Notes: generated by a model not told the origin, from the letters alone. DNA of 64,000 nucleotides from Brachybacterium muris (GCF_016907455.1 NZ_JAFBCB010000001.1:62001-126000); one strand, 5' to 3'. Numbered from the stretch's first letter, positions 46,575 to 55,679 are shown. Translations and numbers: made by a program.

Positions 46575-47351
46575 ATGAAGACTCTCCGGACAGCTGCCGC
46601 GCTGGTGGTGGTGGGCGTCGGCGCGGTGGGCCTCGCCGTGCTCCCCGCCGTGGACGACGTCCCGGCCGACATGCCGGGCATCGTGGTGGGCCAGGAGCCC
46701 GCCCTCGGCGGTGCCGTGCCCGACTCCGGTGATCTCGAGGCCGCCAGGAACGGCGGCGGGGTCGAGGCGGGCGCCGAAGCATCCTCCGTTGCCGAAGCCT
46801 CCTCCGATGCCGATGCCGATGCCGATGCCGATGCCGATGCCGATGCAGGCGCCGCGGGCCAGGTGCTCCCTGGGGATGTCCCGGAGAGCGACGGTTCCGT
46901 GGTCGCACTGCCCAAGCCACGGGCCACCCAGCAGCCCGTGCGCGGTGTCCACTCCGATACCGGGGTGGGTCCCATGAAGTCCTCACCGTCGCCGGAACCG
47001 GCGCCTGCCCCAGCCCCGGCCCCCGCGCCGCGCAAGGCGGAGAGCGGTGCGTCGAACTCGGGATCGAGCAGTTCCGGCGCCCGGAGCTCTGGATCGAGCA
47101 GTTCCGGCGCCCGGAGCTCTGGATCGAGCAGTTCCGGCGCCAGGAGCTCCGGATCGAGCAGTTCCGGCGCCCGGAGCTCTGGCTCCAGCAGCTCGAGCGG
47201 TTCCTCCACATCCAGCAAGCCGAAGAGCTCAGGCTCCAAGAGCTCCGGCCCCTCCCGCCCCCCGCGCCCCTCGGGGCTGTGCGAATGGGACGACGACGAG
47301 TGGGAGTGCGACGACGACGACGATGATGATGATGACGACGATGACGACTGA
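46575..47351 (+). CDS. Exported low-complexity protein with Ser/Gly repeats and poly-Asp tail
   Basis: 258 residues. N-terminal signal-like segment MKTLRTAAALVVVGVGAVGL followed by LPAV; then an (Asp-Ala)n stretch encoded by GATGCC repeats at 46806-46850, a Pro/Ala linker, four 10-residue Ser/Gly/Arg repeats (SSGARSSGSS; 30-bp DNA units at about 47055-47180), a Ser/Lys-rich part, and a C-terminus CEWDDDEWECDDD with 13 final aspartates. Two cysteines bracket an acidic Trp-containing loop. Likely surface or periplasm-like space; divalent metal binding is plausible but unproven. An inverted-repeat operator precedes it, downstream of a kinase-regulator pair. ATG 46575 chosen because the signal starts there. 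Confidence 0.7.
   Translation: MKTLRTAAALVVVGVGAVGLAVLPAVDDVPADMPGIVVGQEPALGGAVPDSGDLEAARNGGGVEAGAEASSVAEASSDADADADADADADAGAAGQVLPGDVPESDGSVVALPKPRATQQPVRGVHSDTGVGPMKSSPSPEPAPAPAPAPAPRKAESGASNSGSSSSGARSSGSSSSGARSSGSSSSGARSSGSSSSGARSSGSSSSSGSSTSSKPKSSGSKSSGPSRPPRPSGLCEWDDDEWECDDDDDDDDDDDDD
47055..47180 (+). repeat. 30-bp in-frame tandem repeat
   Basis: Four units of GGATCGAGCAGTTCCGGCGC plus CCGGAGCTCT-type ends, nearly identical, encoding the Ser/Gly/Arg repeats. Confidence 0.9.
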
Positions 47352-47530
47352 GCCCCGGCGCGGCTGAGTCCCGTCCCCTCTGAGGCTGAGTTCCGCCCCG
47401 GCCGAGTGAGCTCTGACGGTCGTGCGCACCTTGCCTGAATCGCGGCCCCGGTCGAGTCCGTCTCGACCGGATCCTGCTCGGCTGTGTGAGAATCCGTGGC
47501 CACCCATGGGCCCGGGGGGGAGGGGCTTGG

Positions 47531-47536
47531 TAAGTT
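47531..47536 (+). promoter_or_regulatory. -10 box for leaderless TPR-like protein mRNA
   Basis: TAAGTT ends six bases before the GTG at 47543. Confidence 0.5.
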
Positions 47537-47542
47537 CGGGGC

Positions 47543-49357
47543 GTGAGCGCTCTGGGACCCGACAGCATCCCCGTTCCGGGGCGTGCCGACGGTGAGCTCT
47601 CACCGCCTCAGCTGGACGACCTCCGCATCGCACTGCGGCCACCTGAACTGCCGGCCCCTGCTCCTCACGACGCCCTCTCCGCGGCCCATCGGGTGATGGA
47701 CCTGCTGCACGCTGAGAGGTACCGCGATGCGATGGCGATTGCCGAGCACTTCGCAGAACGCACCCGCACCCAGTCGGGCCCGACCACGGCACGGGACCGC
47801 ATGGAGCTGCTGCGGGCGCGACTGCTGGCCTCCGTCCTGGTGGGCAGTGGGGAGCCGTGCGAGCAGGCCGCCGCCGAACTGGTCACCCACCTGCGTCGGA
47901 GCGGACATCGGGCGCAGGCAGCGGCCACCGCGACGGTGCTGCTGGAGAGCGGCCCCAGCTGGAGGCGCGAGGCCCGCACCGCCGCTCTGGGCACCGCGGC
48001 TCAGGCCCCGAAACCGTCAGGACGCCGCCGCGGAGAGCGCACCCAGGTCACAGCCGAACTGCTCGCCGTGGTGCGCGGGATGCAGTCACCCGCCCTGCGA
48101 GGGCACACCGACCGCGCCGGGGGCGAGTCCGACCCCTCCCTGCGCTGGGGTCAGGCCGATCCGCGCAGCGAGGTGCGCCTCCTGCGCGCCGCGCTGGAAG
48201 CACTGCCGACCGTGAAGGACCAGTTGCTGGGAGACCCGGAGCCGTTGCTCATGGTGCGCCTGGCGCAGGCACTCGAAGCCGTAGGAGACCCCGCCGCAGC
48301 GACGACCCTGGCGCTGGACGTCCTGGAGAGGATGGACGAGGGCCCGGAGGCGGCCGCTGATCCGCAGCGCGCCCGCACCTCCGCCAACGCCCTGCTGGCC
48401 CGCACCCTCGGCGAGGCGCACCCCGTCCTGGCCTCCCACCACGCGGTGGATGCCCTGCTGAGCCTGCGCACCGTGGACGACCCTCCGCTGCGCATCGGCC
48501 TGATCACCGACCTGCTGCACGCGCTGATGCGGGCCGAGCTGCCCGCCCACGCGAACTTCACGGCCGGGCGCCTGCTGTCCCTGCAGCGCACCCTGCGACG
48601 GGACGCCCACCGCACCGCCCCCCTGCTCGCGGTGGCCGCCCAGCGCATCAGCGCCGAGAGGTACGACGCCGCCTGGGTACCGCTGGAGCAGGCCCGACTG
48701 ATCGCACGCCAGGAACGGGACCGCAGGGCCGGCATGGAGGCGGCCCGCCTCGGTGCCAGCATCCACGAGCGCACCGGTGATGCGCGGGCGCAGCTGGTGG
48801 AGCTGAGGCAGGTGGCCGCCAGTGCCCACTGGCTGGCCGACGACCTCGCGACCTCCGGCCCCGAACGCTCCCGCATGGTGCTCACCGAGCTGCAGGCCCA
48901 GTCCCTGGTGATGCGACGGGCGATGGACCTGGAGGAGACGACGCTGGCACTGTCCGCCGCCGCGCAGGTGGAGCGCCGCACCCGGCCCGACGGCGGACGC
49001 CCCGTACTGCCCGCCGAACTGCTGTGGGACCACCGGGTGGACGCCCTGGTGGGGCGCTTCATCACTCTCGGCGCCGCAGCGGGGCGCGGCGAGGAGGACG
49101 TGGATCCGGACGACGTGGAACAGTGCCGCCGCGAGGCCCTGCAGGCGATCGACGCCATGCCCCCGGGGCACGACGCCCGCGCCCGCTACTGGGCCGCGTA
49201 CCTGGACGAGCGCCACGCCGCACTGCTCGCCGAACGGGGGGAGCGCGAACAGGCCCAGAAGGCCGCGCGGAGGGCGCATCGGGGCTGGCTGGCCATCGAT
49301 GCCGAGGAGGATGCCCAGCGGGTGGCGCAGCTGGTCGATCGGCTCGCTGGGGACTGA
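47543..49357 (+). CDS. Large helical (TPR-like) cytoplasmic protein, unknown function
   Basis: 604 residues, no membrane segment and no signal. Almost entirely predicted helix, with repeated Ala/Leu/Arg-rich pairs (for example LMVRLAQALEAVGDPAAATTLALDVL and RYDAAWVPLEQARLIARQERDR) like divergent TPR repeats. No enzymatic motif found. Could be a scaffold or the helical part of a regulator. GTG at 47543 is supported by a TAAGTT -10 box. Monocistronic, ending just before a convergent decarboxylase gene. Confidence 0.65.
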   Translation: MSALGPDSIPVPGRADGELSPPQLDDLRIALRPPELPAPAPHDALSAAHRVMDLLHAERYRDAMAIAEHFAERTRTQSGPTTARDRMELLRARLLASVLVGSGEPCEQAAAELVTHLRRSGHRAQAAATATVLLESGPSWRREARTAALGTAAQAPKPSGRRRGERTQVTAELLAVVRGMQSPALRGHTDRAGGESDPSLRWGQADPRSEVRLLRAALEALPTVKDQLLGDPEPLLMVRLAQALEAVGDPAAATTLALDVLERMDEGPEAAADPQRARTSANALLARTLGEAHPVLASHHAVDALLSLRTVDDPPLRIGLITDLLHALMRAELPAHANFTAGRLLSLQRTLRRDAHRTAPLLAVAAQRISAERYDAAWVPLEQARLIARQERDRRAGMEAARLGASIHERTGDARAQLVELRQVAASAHWLADDLATSGPERSRMVLTELQAQSLVMRRAMDLEETTLALSAAAQVERRTRPDGGRPVLPAELLWDHRVDALVGRFITLGAAAGRGEEDVDPDDVEQCRREALQAIDAMPPGHDARARYWAAYLDERHAALLAERGEREQAQKAARRAHRGWLAIDAEEDAQRVAQLVDRLAGD

Positions 49358-49378
49358 GGGGCCGAGCGTCTGACCCCT

Positions 49379-50857
49379 TCAGCTCCCGTCGGCCTCGCCC
49401 ATGGTCGTCGTGAGCACCTCGATCACCGCGTCGGCCTCCACCGAGGGGTTCACGAAGGCGAGCCGAAGCGCTGGCTCCCCCTGGTAGGCGGTGGGGACGC
49501 ACAGTATCACGCCGTCCTTCGCGAGACGTCGTGACCAGGTGCGATAGGCGTCCTGGTCCCAGCCGCGGCGACGGAACACCACCACCGACAGCTCCGGCTC
49601 CAGCAGCAGCTCCAGGTGCTCGCTGTCCTTGATCGCCTCGGCGACGGTGCGGGCGGTGGCCAGGCAGCGCTCCACCGCGGCGGTGTACGCGTCGGTACCG
49701 TGGGTGGCCAGCGAGTACCACAGCGGCAGTCCACGGGTGCGGCGCGAGAGATGCGCGGCGAGGTCGGCCGGGTTGGACTCGCCGCGGTCGATCGAGTCCA
49801 GGTACGCGGCGTGCTGGGCATGCGCCGCCGCGGCCGGGCGCGGGTCGCGGTACAGCAGGGCGCAGCAGTCGTAGGGCGCGAACAGCCACTTGTGGGGGTC
49901 CACGATGAAGCTGTTGGCCTCCTCGATCCCGTCGAAGCGGTGCCGGGTACTGGGGGCGGTCAGTGCCGCGCCCCCGTAGGCGCCGTCCACGTGCACCCAG
50001 GCGCCGTGCCGGTGCGCCACCTCCACCACCGAGGCCAGGTCATCCACGATCCCGGCATTGGTGGTGCCCCCGGAGGCCACCACGGCGCAGATCCGCTCGT
50101 CGGCGGCCAGCAGCGGCTCCAGGGCCTCGCCGGTGAGGTGCCCATTGGCATCCACCGGCACCATCACCACCTCCATGTCCAGCAGCCTGGCGGCGGAGGA
50201 GACGGAGGAGTGGGCGGTGGAGGCGCAGGCCAGGGCCCAGCCCCCGGCAGGCTTGCCGCCACGGGTGCGGCGGGCGTGCTCACGTGCGGTGGCCAGGGCC
50301 GAGAGGTTGCCGTTGGTGCCTCCGGAGACGAACACCCCGGCTGCATCGGCCGGCCAGCCCAGCAGGTCCGCCAGCCAGCGCAGCACCTGGTTCTCGGCGA
50401 AGATCGCACCGGCGCCGCCCTCCCACAGCCCGCCGAACACGTTCGCGGCGGAGACCACGGTGTCGAAGGCGACCGCTGCCCGGGTGGGGGCGGCGGGGAT
50501 GTAGGCGAGGTTCATCGGGTCGTCGGAGGCACGCGTGGCCGGCAGCAGCACCTCGTCGAACAGCTCCATCGCCCGCTCGGCGCCGATGCCACCGGCGGTG
50601 ATGGTCTCGCCCACCTCGGCGTGCAGGTCATGGGCGCTGCGGGCGGTGGCCTTCGGGTCCGAGGCCAGGGCCGTGTGCGTTGCCGCCCACTCCAGGGCGA
50701 TGCTCACCGCGTCGCGCTCGTCGCCCCACACCGGGGAGGGCGGACGATGCCGCTGCAGTGCGTCGGAGGCCTGTGCGAAAGCAGTGCGGTGCTCCGGCTC
50801 CGGGTGCGGATCATCGGCGGGGGAGGGGTGCTGGGAATGCGTCGTCACGCCCTGCAT
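49379..50857 (-). CDS. PLP-dependent amino-acid decarboxylase (group II)
   Basis: 492 residues from ATG 50857 (a GTG at 50848 is also possible; the longer frame to 50992 is Arg/Gly-rich and not family-like). The PLP lysine is in VDPHKWLF; the substrate/PLP region WVHVDGAYGGAA and SGGTNGNLSALATARE are typical of aromatic-L-amino-acid or glutamate-type decarboxylases. Catalyses decarboxylation to an amine; the substrate cannot be decided, with aromatic amino acids or 2,4-diaminobutyrate as alternatives. Convergent with the TPR-like gene, divergent from the GNAT gene. Confidence 0.88.
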   Translation of the reverse strand: MQGVTTHSQHPSPADDPHPEPEHRTAFAQASDALQRHRPPSPVWGDERDAVSIALEWAATHTALASDPKATARSAHDLHAEVGETITAGGIGAERAMELFDEVLLPATRASDDPMNLAYIPAAPTRAAVAFDTVVSAANVFGGLWEGGAGAIFAENQVLRWLADLLGWPADAAGVFVSGGTNGNLSALATAREHARRTRGGKPAGGWALACASTAHSSVSSAARLLDMEVVMVPVDANGHLTGEALEPLLAADERICAVVASGGTTNAGIVDDLASVVEVAHRHGAWVHVDGAYGGAALTAPSTRHRFDGIEEANSFIVDPHKWLFAPYDCCALLYRDPRPAAAAHAQHAAYLDSIDRGESNPADLAAHLSRRTRGLPLWYSLATHGTDAYTAAVERCLATARTVAEAIKDSEHLELLLEPELSVVVFRRRGWDQDAYRTWSRRLAKDGVILCVPTAYQGEPALRLAFVNPSVEADAVIEVLTTTMGEADGS

Positions 50858-51009
50858 CGTCGCACGGCCGCACCTGCCTGCGCTGGGTTCCGGTCCGATC
50901 TCCTGCCGGGACGGGCCGTACCCGGTGGGCCTGCCCCTGAGGCGTACCGTAGGGGGCGACGCCACCGATCGTCCGCCCCGGAGGCGGGCCACTCCCTGAG
51001 GAGCGCAGC

Positions 51010-51417
51010 GTGATGACCGACGACGCCGACCAGCCCCACATCGAGCAGGACTACGAGGACCGTGCCGCCCCGCTCACGCGTGATCGGCGCGGCGTCGATG
51101 CCCCGGACGGATCCGGTGAGCAGCACGGCCAGGTGCAGGTCCGTGACCGCGCCTCGGCCTCCCGCTACGAGGCCGTGATCGACGGGGAGACCGTGGGGAT
51201 CCTGCAGTACGAGCGCCTCCGCGACAGCATCGAACTGATCCACACCGCGACCGACCCCGCGCACCGCGGCCATGGCGCCGCCTCGGCCCTCGTGCACGCG
51301 GCGTTCGCGCAGGCCCGCCGCGACGGGCTCACGGTGAACCCCATCTGCCCCTTCGTGGAGAGCTGGGTGAACCGGCATCCCGAGGGGGCCGACATCGTGG
51401 CAGGTGACGGACGATGA
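51010..51417 (+). CDS. Small GNAT-fold N-acetyltransferase (YjdJ-like)
   Basis: 135 residues. GAGGAG lies six bases before the GTG at 51010 and nine before the ATG at 51013; either may be used. The first 40 residues are acidic and variable; the core SRYEAVIDGETVGILQYERL, IHTATDPAHRGHGAASALV (acetyl-CoA loop HRGHGAA) and NPICPFVESWVNRHPE matches the minimal YjdJ/COG2388 GNAT family. Substrate unknown. Its stop overlaps the DinB gene start, so the two are coupled. Confidence 0.85.
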   Translation: MMTDDADQPHIEQDYEDRAAPLTRDRRGVDAPDGSGEQHGQVQVRDRASASRYEAVIDGETVGILQYERLRDSIELIHTATDPAHRGHGAASALVHAAFAQARRDGLTVNPICPFVESWVNRHPEGADIVAGDGR

Positions 51418-51923
51418 ACGCCCTGGAGATCCTGCGCGACGCCGCCACCCGCCCGCGAGATGCCGCCCACCAGCTGGTGGACCGGCTGGATCCCTCGGTG
51501 CTCGGCGCCCATCCCGGCGGGCACGACAACTCGGTGGCCTGGCTGCTGTGGCACACCGCCCGCGAGATCGACGCGCAGGTCGCCCACCTCTGGGACCAGG
51601 AGCCGGTGTGGACCTCCCAGGGATTCCAGGAGCGGTTCGGCCTGGGGGAGGCCGCCGATGACATCGGCTACGGGCACACCCCGGAGCAGGCACGGTCCAT
51701 CGTCTGCGACGATGCGGAGCTGCTGCTGGACCACCTGGATGCCGCGACCGACGCGCTGCTGGGCTACCTCGGCACGCTGGAGGAAACTGATCTGGACCAG
51801 GTGATCGACTACTCCTACGACCCGCCGGTGACGTGCGGTGCGCGGCTGGTGAGCATCATCGATGACGCCGCCCAGCACGTGGGCCAGGCCGCGTACATCG
51901 CGGGGATGCCCCGCCGGGACTGA
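51414..51923 (+). CDS. DinB/DUF664-family protein (possible mycothiol-dependent enzyme)
   Basis: 169 residues, full length. Four-helix DinB fold with likely metal-binding histidines (VAWLLWHTAREID near residue 45 and DDAAQHVGQAAYI near residue 155). In actinobacteria such proteins are often mycothiol-dependent transferases; function here is inferred. ATG overlaps the GNAT stop. The last seven codons and stop are repeated just downstream (51929-51950). Confidence 0.82.
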   Translation: MNALEILRDAATRPRDAAHQLVDRLDPSVLGAHPGGHDNSVAWLLWHTAREIDAQVAHLWDQEPVWTSQGFQERFGLGEAADDIGYGHTPEQARSIVCDDAELLLDHLDAATDALLGYLGTLEETDLDQVIDYSYDPPVTCGARLVSIIDDAAQHVGQAAYIAGMPRRD

Positions 51924-51950
51924 ATAGTGGGGATGCCCCGCCGGGACTGA
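51902..51950 (+). repeat. Direct duplication across a stop codon
   Basis: The 22 bases ending the DinB gene (GGGGATGCCCCGCCGGGAC plus TGA) recur exactly 27 bases later. A local tandem duplication that leaves the gene intact. Confidence 0.9.
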
Positions 51951-52034
51951 GGTGCCGGGACCCGGGCGGCCGAGGGGTGGGGATCGGGGCGACCGTGGAG
52001 CCTGGACCCGGGCGCCGACCCCAGGGGTCGATCG

Positions 52035-52568
52035 TCAGCTCTCGTCGTCCAGTGACGCGGCGAGGTCCTCGGCCGTGCGGCGCAGGAAGCGGATCACCAC
52101 ATCGCGCTCGTCGGCCGTGAGATCGAGGGCTGCGCGCATCCGGCTGGACTGCGTGCGCCCCATCGTGTCCATCGCCGCCGTCCGCGTGGCAGTGGTGGCG
52201 GTGAGGGTCTGGGCACGACGGTCCGAGGGATGACGGTGGCGCACCACGTGCCCGTCGGTCTCGAGCTTGGCGACCATCTTCGCCACCGCGGCCGTGGAGA
52301 TCCCCAGGTGCTCGGCCAGGCCGGTGGGGGTGATCAGCGAGCCCTCGTTCTCGGCGACGATCAGGGCATGGATGGCGCGCATGGCGGTGGCGTTGAGCTT
52401 CATGTACTCCTGCGAGGCATCACCGATGCGCCGCTCCACCGCGCGCAGTGCGCCCATGGCGCCGAAGAGCTCGCCGATCTGGGCGAGCTCCGCCGCAGAC
52501 ACGGCGTTGCGGTCGAACAGGACCCCATGGGGGTCGTTCGACATCGGGGAGTAGATGTTCTGGTTCAC
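52035..52568 (-). CDS. MarR-family transcriptional regulator
   Basis: 177 residues from GTG 52568 (an ATG at 52544 is an alternative; neither has a clear RBS). Winged helix LITPTGLAEHLGISTAAVAKMVAKLETDGHVVRHRHPSDRRAQ, including the DRRA wing, is typical of MarR. Divergent from an MMPL exporter; two inverted repeats lie between. Likely represses the exporter. Confidence 0.9.
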   Translation of the reverse strand: MNQNIYSPMSNDPHGVLFDRNAVSAAELAQIGELFGAMGALRAVERRIGDASQEYMKLNATAMRAIHALIVAENEGSLITPTGLAEHLGISTAAVAKMVAKLETDGHVVRHRHPSDRRAQTLTATTATRTAAMDTMGRTQSSRMRAALDLTADERDVVIRFLRRTAEDLAASLDDES

Positions 52569-52609
52569 GTCGCTTTCGTCCGAGTTACCTCACAGGAATG
52601 CCCCACACG

Positions 52610-52638
52610 GTAGACCCCGCCCAGGCGACATGGTCTAC
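52610..52638. promoter_or_regulatory. Spaced inverted repeat in the marR-mmpL gap
   Basis: GTAGACC (52610-52616) and GGTCTAC (52632-52638), perfect 7-bp arms spaced by 15 bp. Could be an operator for the MarR protein or part of the promoter. Confidence 0.4.
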
Positions 52639-52651
52639 GATGCGGAAGCCG

Positions 52652-52669
52652 CTAACTAACTACGTTAAC
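52652..52669. promoter_or_regulatory. Probable MarR operator
   Basis: CTAACTAACTACGTTAAC contains TAAC-TAC-GTTA, an AT-rich inverted repeat in a GC-rich genome and similar in kind to known MarR sites. It lies about 85 bp before the MMPL start. Confidence 0.6.
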
Positions 52670-52751
52670 AATCGTGTCGATGGTACCGCACGGGCAGTCG
52701 TCCGTGCCGCCACCCCCGCGATCCGGCCTCCAGCCGTGGAAGGTGACCCTC

Positions 52752-55490
52752 ATGCCCGGAACCCACCGAGCTGATCGCTCCCCTGAGAGCTCCGCGAACG
52801 ACGCCCCCGTTGCAGGGGGCTCCACCGCGACCGCGACGGATGCCCCGGTGACCGGCAAGAACGGTTCCGGCAAGGGCGACTCCGGCAAGAGTGGTTCCGG
52901 CAAGAACGGCTCCGGCGGGAACGGCTCCCAGGGCTCCGACAAGGGCAGTTCCAAGCCCCGCGGTAAGGCGCGTCTGGCCCGCATCTTGATCCCAGCGATC
53001 CTGACCCTGGTGTGGCTGGCCCTGGCCGGCATCGGCGGCCCCTTCTTCGGCCGCATAGGCGAGGTCTCCTCCAACGACCCCACCACCTACCTGCCCTCCA
53101 GCGCGGAGTCCACGGCCGTGCAGGAGGCGCAGTCCGGCTTCTTCGAGAGCGACGAGATCCCCGCGATCGTGGTCGCCGAGAGCTCAGGCGGTGAGGAGCT
53201 CACCGAGGAGCAGATCGCCGAGGTGGCCGACGCCGTTGAGTCCACCACCGCCGACGATGCCGCCGTGGGCGAGGCCTCCCCGCCTATCCCCTCCGAGGAT
53301 GGCCAGGCCCTGCAGGTGTTCGTGCCGATCGACGCCGACGCCGACGCGGTGGAGACCGTCGAGGCGCTGCGCACCAGCCTCAAGGACACCGTGGACGGCG
53401 TGGACGTGTACGTCACCGGACCCGCCGGCTTCTCCGCCGACCTCACCGAGGCGTTCTCCGGCATCGACGGCCTGCTGCTGGTCGTGGCCTTCGCCGTGGT
53501 GCTGGTGATCCTGCTGATCGTGTACCGCGCGGTGATCCTGCCGCTGCTGGTGCTCACCAGCTCCCTGTTCGCCCTGTGCGTGGCGGTGCTGGTGAACTGG
53601 CTGCTGGCCGACGCCGGCCTGTTCCTGCTCAACGGTCAGGTGCAGGGCATCCTGTTCATCCTGGTGATCGGTGCCGCCACCGACTACGGCCTGCTGCTGA
53701 CCGCCCGCTACCGCGAGGAGCTCGAGCGCAGCCGTGACCACGTCACCGCGCTGAAGTCCGCCTGGAAGGGGTCGATCGAGCCGATCATCGCCTCCGGCGG
53801 CACCGTGATCGCGGGCCTGCTGTGCCTGCTGCTGAGCGACCTGGAGTCCAACCGTGCCCTGGGCCCGGTGGCCTCAGTGGGCATCCTGTGCGCCATCCTC
53901 GCTGCCCTCACCCTGCTGCCCAGCCTGCTGGCCCTGTTCGGCCGTGTCGCCTACTGGCCTCGCGTGCCCCGCTACGCCGGTGAGGACGCCGAGGGCACCG
54001 AGGATGCTGAGGGTGTCACCGGTGTGGCCCGCGCCGACCAGACCCTGGACCAGGTCGTCAAGGGCCACGGCGTGTACGGCCGCATCGGCAAGTACACCGT
54101 GGGCCACCCCCGCCGCATCTGGGTGGGTGTGACTCTGCTGCTGATCCTGGGCGCGGCGTTCTTCCCCACCCTGAAGGCCGAGGGCGTTGCCCAGAGCGAC
54201 CTGATCCTCACCGCCTCCGACGCCCGCGACGGACAGAACGTGCTGGCCGAGCACTTCCCCGGCGGCTCCGGCACCCCCGCATACATCCTGGCCCCCGAAG
54301 CCGACGCGGCCGAGGCCGCCCAGACCGCCGCGGACCTGGACGGCGTGGAGTCCGTGTCGCTGACCGCCAACGACGACCCTGCCGGTCAGCTGGCCTTCCA
54401 GGACGGCGAGTTCGTCGGCTCCATCCCGGATCCGAACGCTCCGGTGGCCGAGCCGACCGTGTCCGAGGGCAAGGTGCTGCTGCAGGCCACCCTCACCGAT
54501 CCCTACGACTCCGCTGCCGCCCAGGACACCGTGCGCGAACTGCGCGCGGCCTACGGCGACGACGTGCTGGTGGGTGGCGACACCGCCACCGACGTCGACA
54601 CCAACGACGCCTCCATCCACGACCGCAACCTGATCATCCCGATCGTGCTGATCGTGATCACGCTGATCCTGATCGCACTGATGCGCGCGATCGTGGCGGC
54701 GCTGATGCTGGTGGTCACCACGGTGCTGAGCTTCGCGGCCGCGATGGGTGTGGCGGCGCTGGTGTTCAACCACGTGCTGGACCTGCCCGGGGCCGATCCG
54801 GCCGTGCCGCTGTACGGCTTCGTGTTCCTGGTGGCACTGGGCATCGACTACAACATCTTCCTCATGACCCGCGTGAGGGAGGAGAGCGAACGCCACGGCA
54901 CCCGTGAGGGCATCATCCGCGGCGTGGCCCTCACCGGTGGCGTGATCACCTCGGCCGGCATCGTGCTGGCCGCCACCTTCGCGGCGCTGGTGGTGATCCC
55001 GATCCTGTTCCTGCTGCAGCTGGCGTTCATCGTGGCGTTCGGCGTGCTGGTGGACACCTTCCTGGTGCGCACCCTGCAGGTGCCGGGCATCGGCACCGAG
55101 CTGGGCCGTCACCTGTGGTGGCCCCGCAAGCTCGCTGCCGACGGCCACGGCGGCACCGCCGCGGCCTCCAAGGTGGTCGAGAGCCACGGGCCGGAGACTG
55201 ACGAGGCGGAGGCCGAGACCGACGGTGCCGTGGATGACCGGGACGAGACCGAGACCGACGGTGCCGTGGAGCGCGGGGCCGAGACCGAGACCGGCGGTGC
55301 CGTGGAGCGCCGGGACGAGGGCGTGGCCGAGGCCGCCGGTGCCGTGGAGCGCCGGGCCGAGACCGACGCCGCCCCCGCTGCAGCGTCGGACCAGACGGAG
55401 GAGGAGCCTCCCCACGGCTCTCCCGAGGCCATCGAGAAGGCAGCCGAGGAGCTCGGCACCGGCCACGGTCGTCGCCGCAAGGACGGCTGA
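52752..55490 (+). CDS. MMPL-family exporter
   Basis: 912 residues from ATG 52752 (GGAAGGTG upstream; the open frame extends to 52674). After a Gly/Ser/Lys-rich cytoplasmic start (repeats of NGSGKGDSGKSG), the two-fold MMPL architecture is clear: helix 1, an outside loop, five helices with GAATDYGLLLTARYREE, then a second loop and helices with ALGIDYNIFLMTRVREE. These Asp-Tyr pairs are the proton-relay motif. The last 120 residues are acidic repeats (ETETDGAVERGAE type, 30-bp-like DNA units at 55200-55360). Exports lipids, peptides or drugs. Probably repressed by the divergent MarR protein. Confidence 0.92.
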   Translation: MPGTHRADRSPESSANDAPVAGGSTATATDAPVTGKNGSGKGDSGKSGSGKNGSGGNGSQGSDKGSSKPRGKARLARILIPAILTLVWLALAGIGGPFFGRIGEVSSNDPTTYLPSSAESTAVQEAQSGFFESDEIPAIVVAESSGGEELTEEQIAEVADAVESTTADDAAVGEASPPIPSEDGQALQVFVPIDADADAVETVEALRTSLKDTVDGVDVYVTGPAGFSADLTEAFSGIDGLLLVVAFAVVLVILLIVYRAVILPLLVLTSSLFALCVAVLVNWLLADAGLFLLNGQVQGILFILVIGAATDYGLLLTARYREELERSRDHVTALKSAWKGSIEPIIASGGTVIAGLLCLLLSDLESNRALGPVASVGILCAILAALTLLPSLLALFGRVAYWPRVPRYAGEDAEGTEDAEGVTGVARADQTLDQVVKGHGVYGRIGKYTVGHPRRIWVGVTLLLILGAAFFPTLKAEGVAQSDLILTASDARDGQNVLAEHFPGGSGTPAYILAPEADAAEAAQTAADLDGVESVSLTANDDPAGQLAFQDGEFVGSIPDPNAPVAEPTVSEGKVLLQATLTDPYDSAAAQDTVRELRAAYGDDVLVGGDTATDVDTNDASIHDRNLIIPIVLIVITLILIALMRAIVAALMLVVTTVLSFAAAMGVAALVFNHVLDLPGADPAVPLYGFVFLVALGIDYNIFLMTRVREESERHGTREGIIRGVALTGGVITSAGIVLAATFAALVVIPILFLLQLAFIVAFGVLVDTFLVRTLQVPGIGTELGRHLWWPRKLAADGHGGTAAASKVVESHGPETDEAEAETDGAVDDRDETETDGAVERGAETETGGAVERRDEGVAEAAGAVERRAETDAAPAAASDQTEEEPPHGSPEAIEKAAEELGTGHGRRRKDG

Positions 55491-55562
55491 CCCACCTGCC
55501 CACCGGCTGAGCGGCGAGCGTGGCCATCCCTCCGCGCCTGCGAACTCGGTGTCCGCTCCACA

Positions 55563-55609
55563 CATGAGGACGCGGCGCTATGGACGATCCGTAGCGCCGC
55601 GTCCTCATG
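55563..55609. repeat. Perfect 18-bp palindrome after MMPL gene
   Basis: CATGAGGACGCGGCGCTA and TAGCGCCGCGTCCTCATG with an 11-base loop, 73 bp after the stop. No similarity to the other palindromes. Terminator-like position without a T-tract. Confidence 0.85.
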
Positions 55610-55679
55610 CATCGGCGAGTATCGGGTCCGCCCCCCGCACTCGAACCCCGCGATCCCCCGCGCCCTCCACTGGAAACCC

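Noticed and set aside
46806..46850. GATGCC run as a regulatory repeat
   Set aside because: Lies in frame in the exported protein gene and codes for Asp-Ala; no need for another role.
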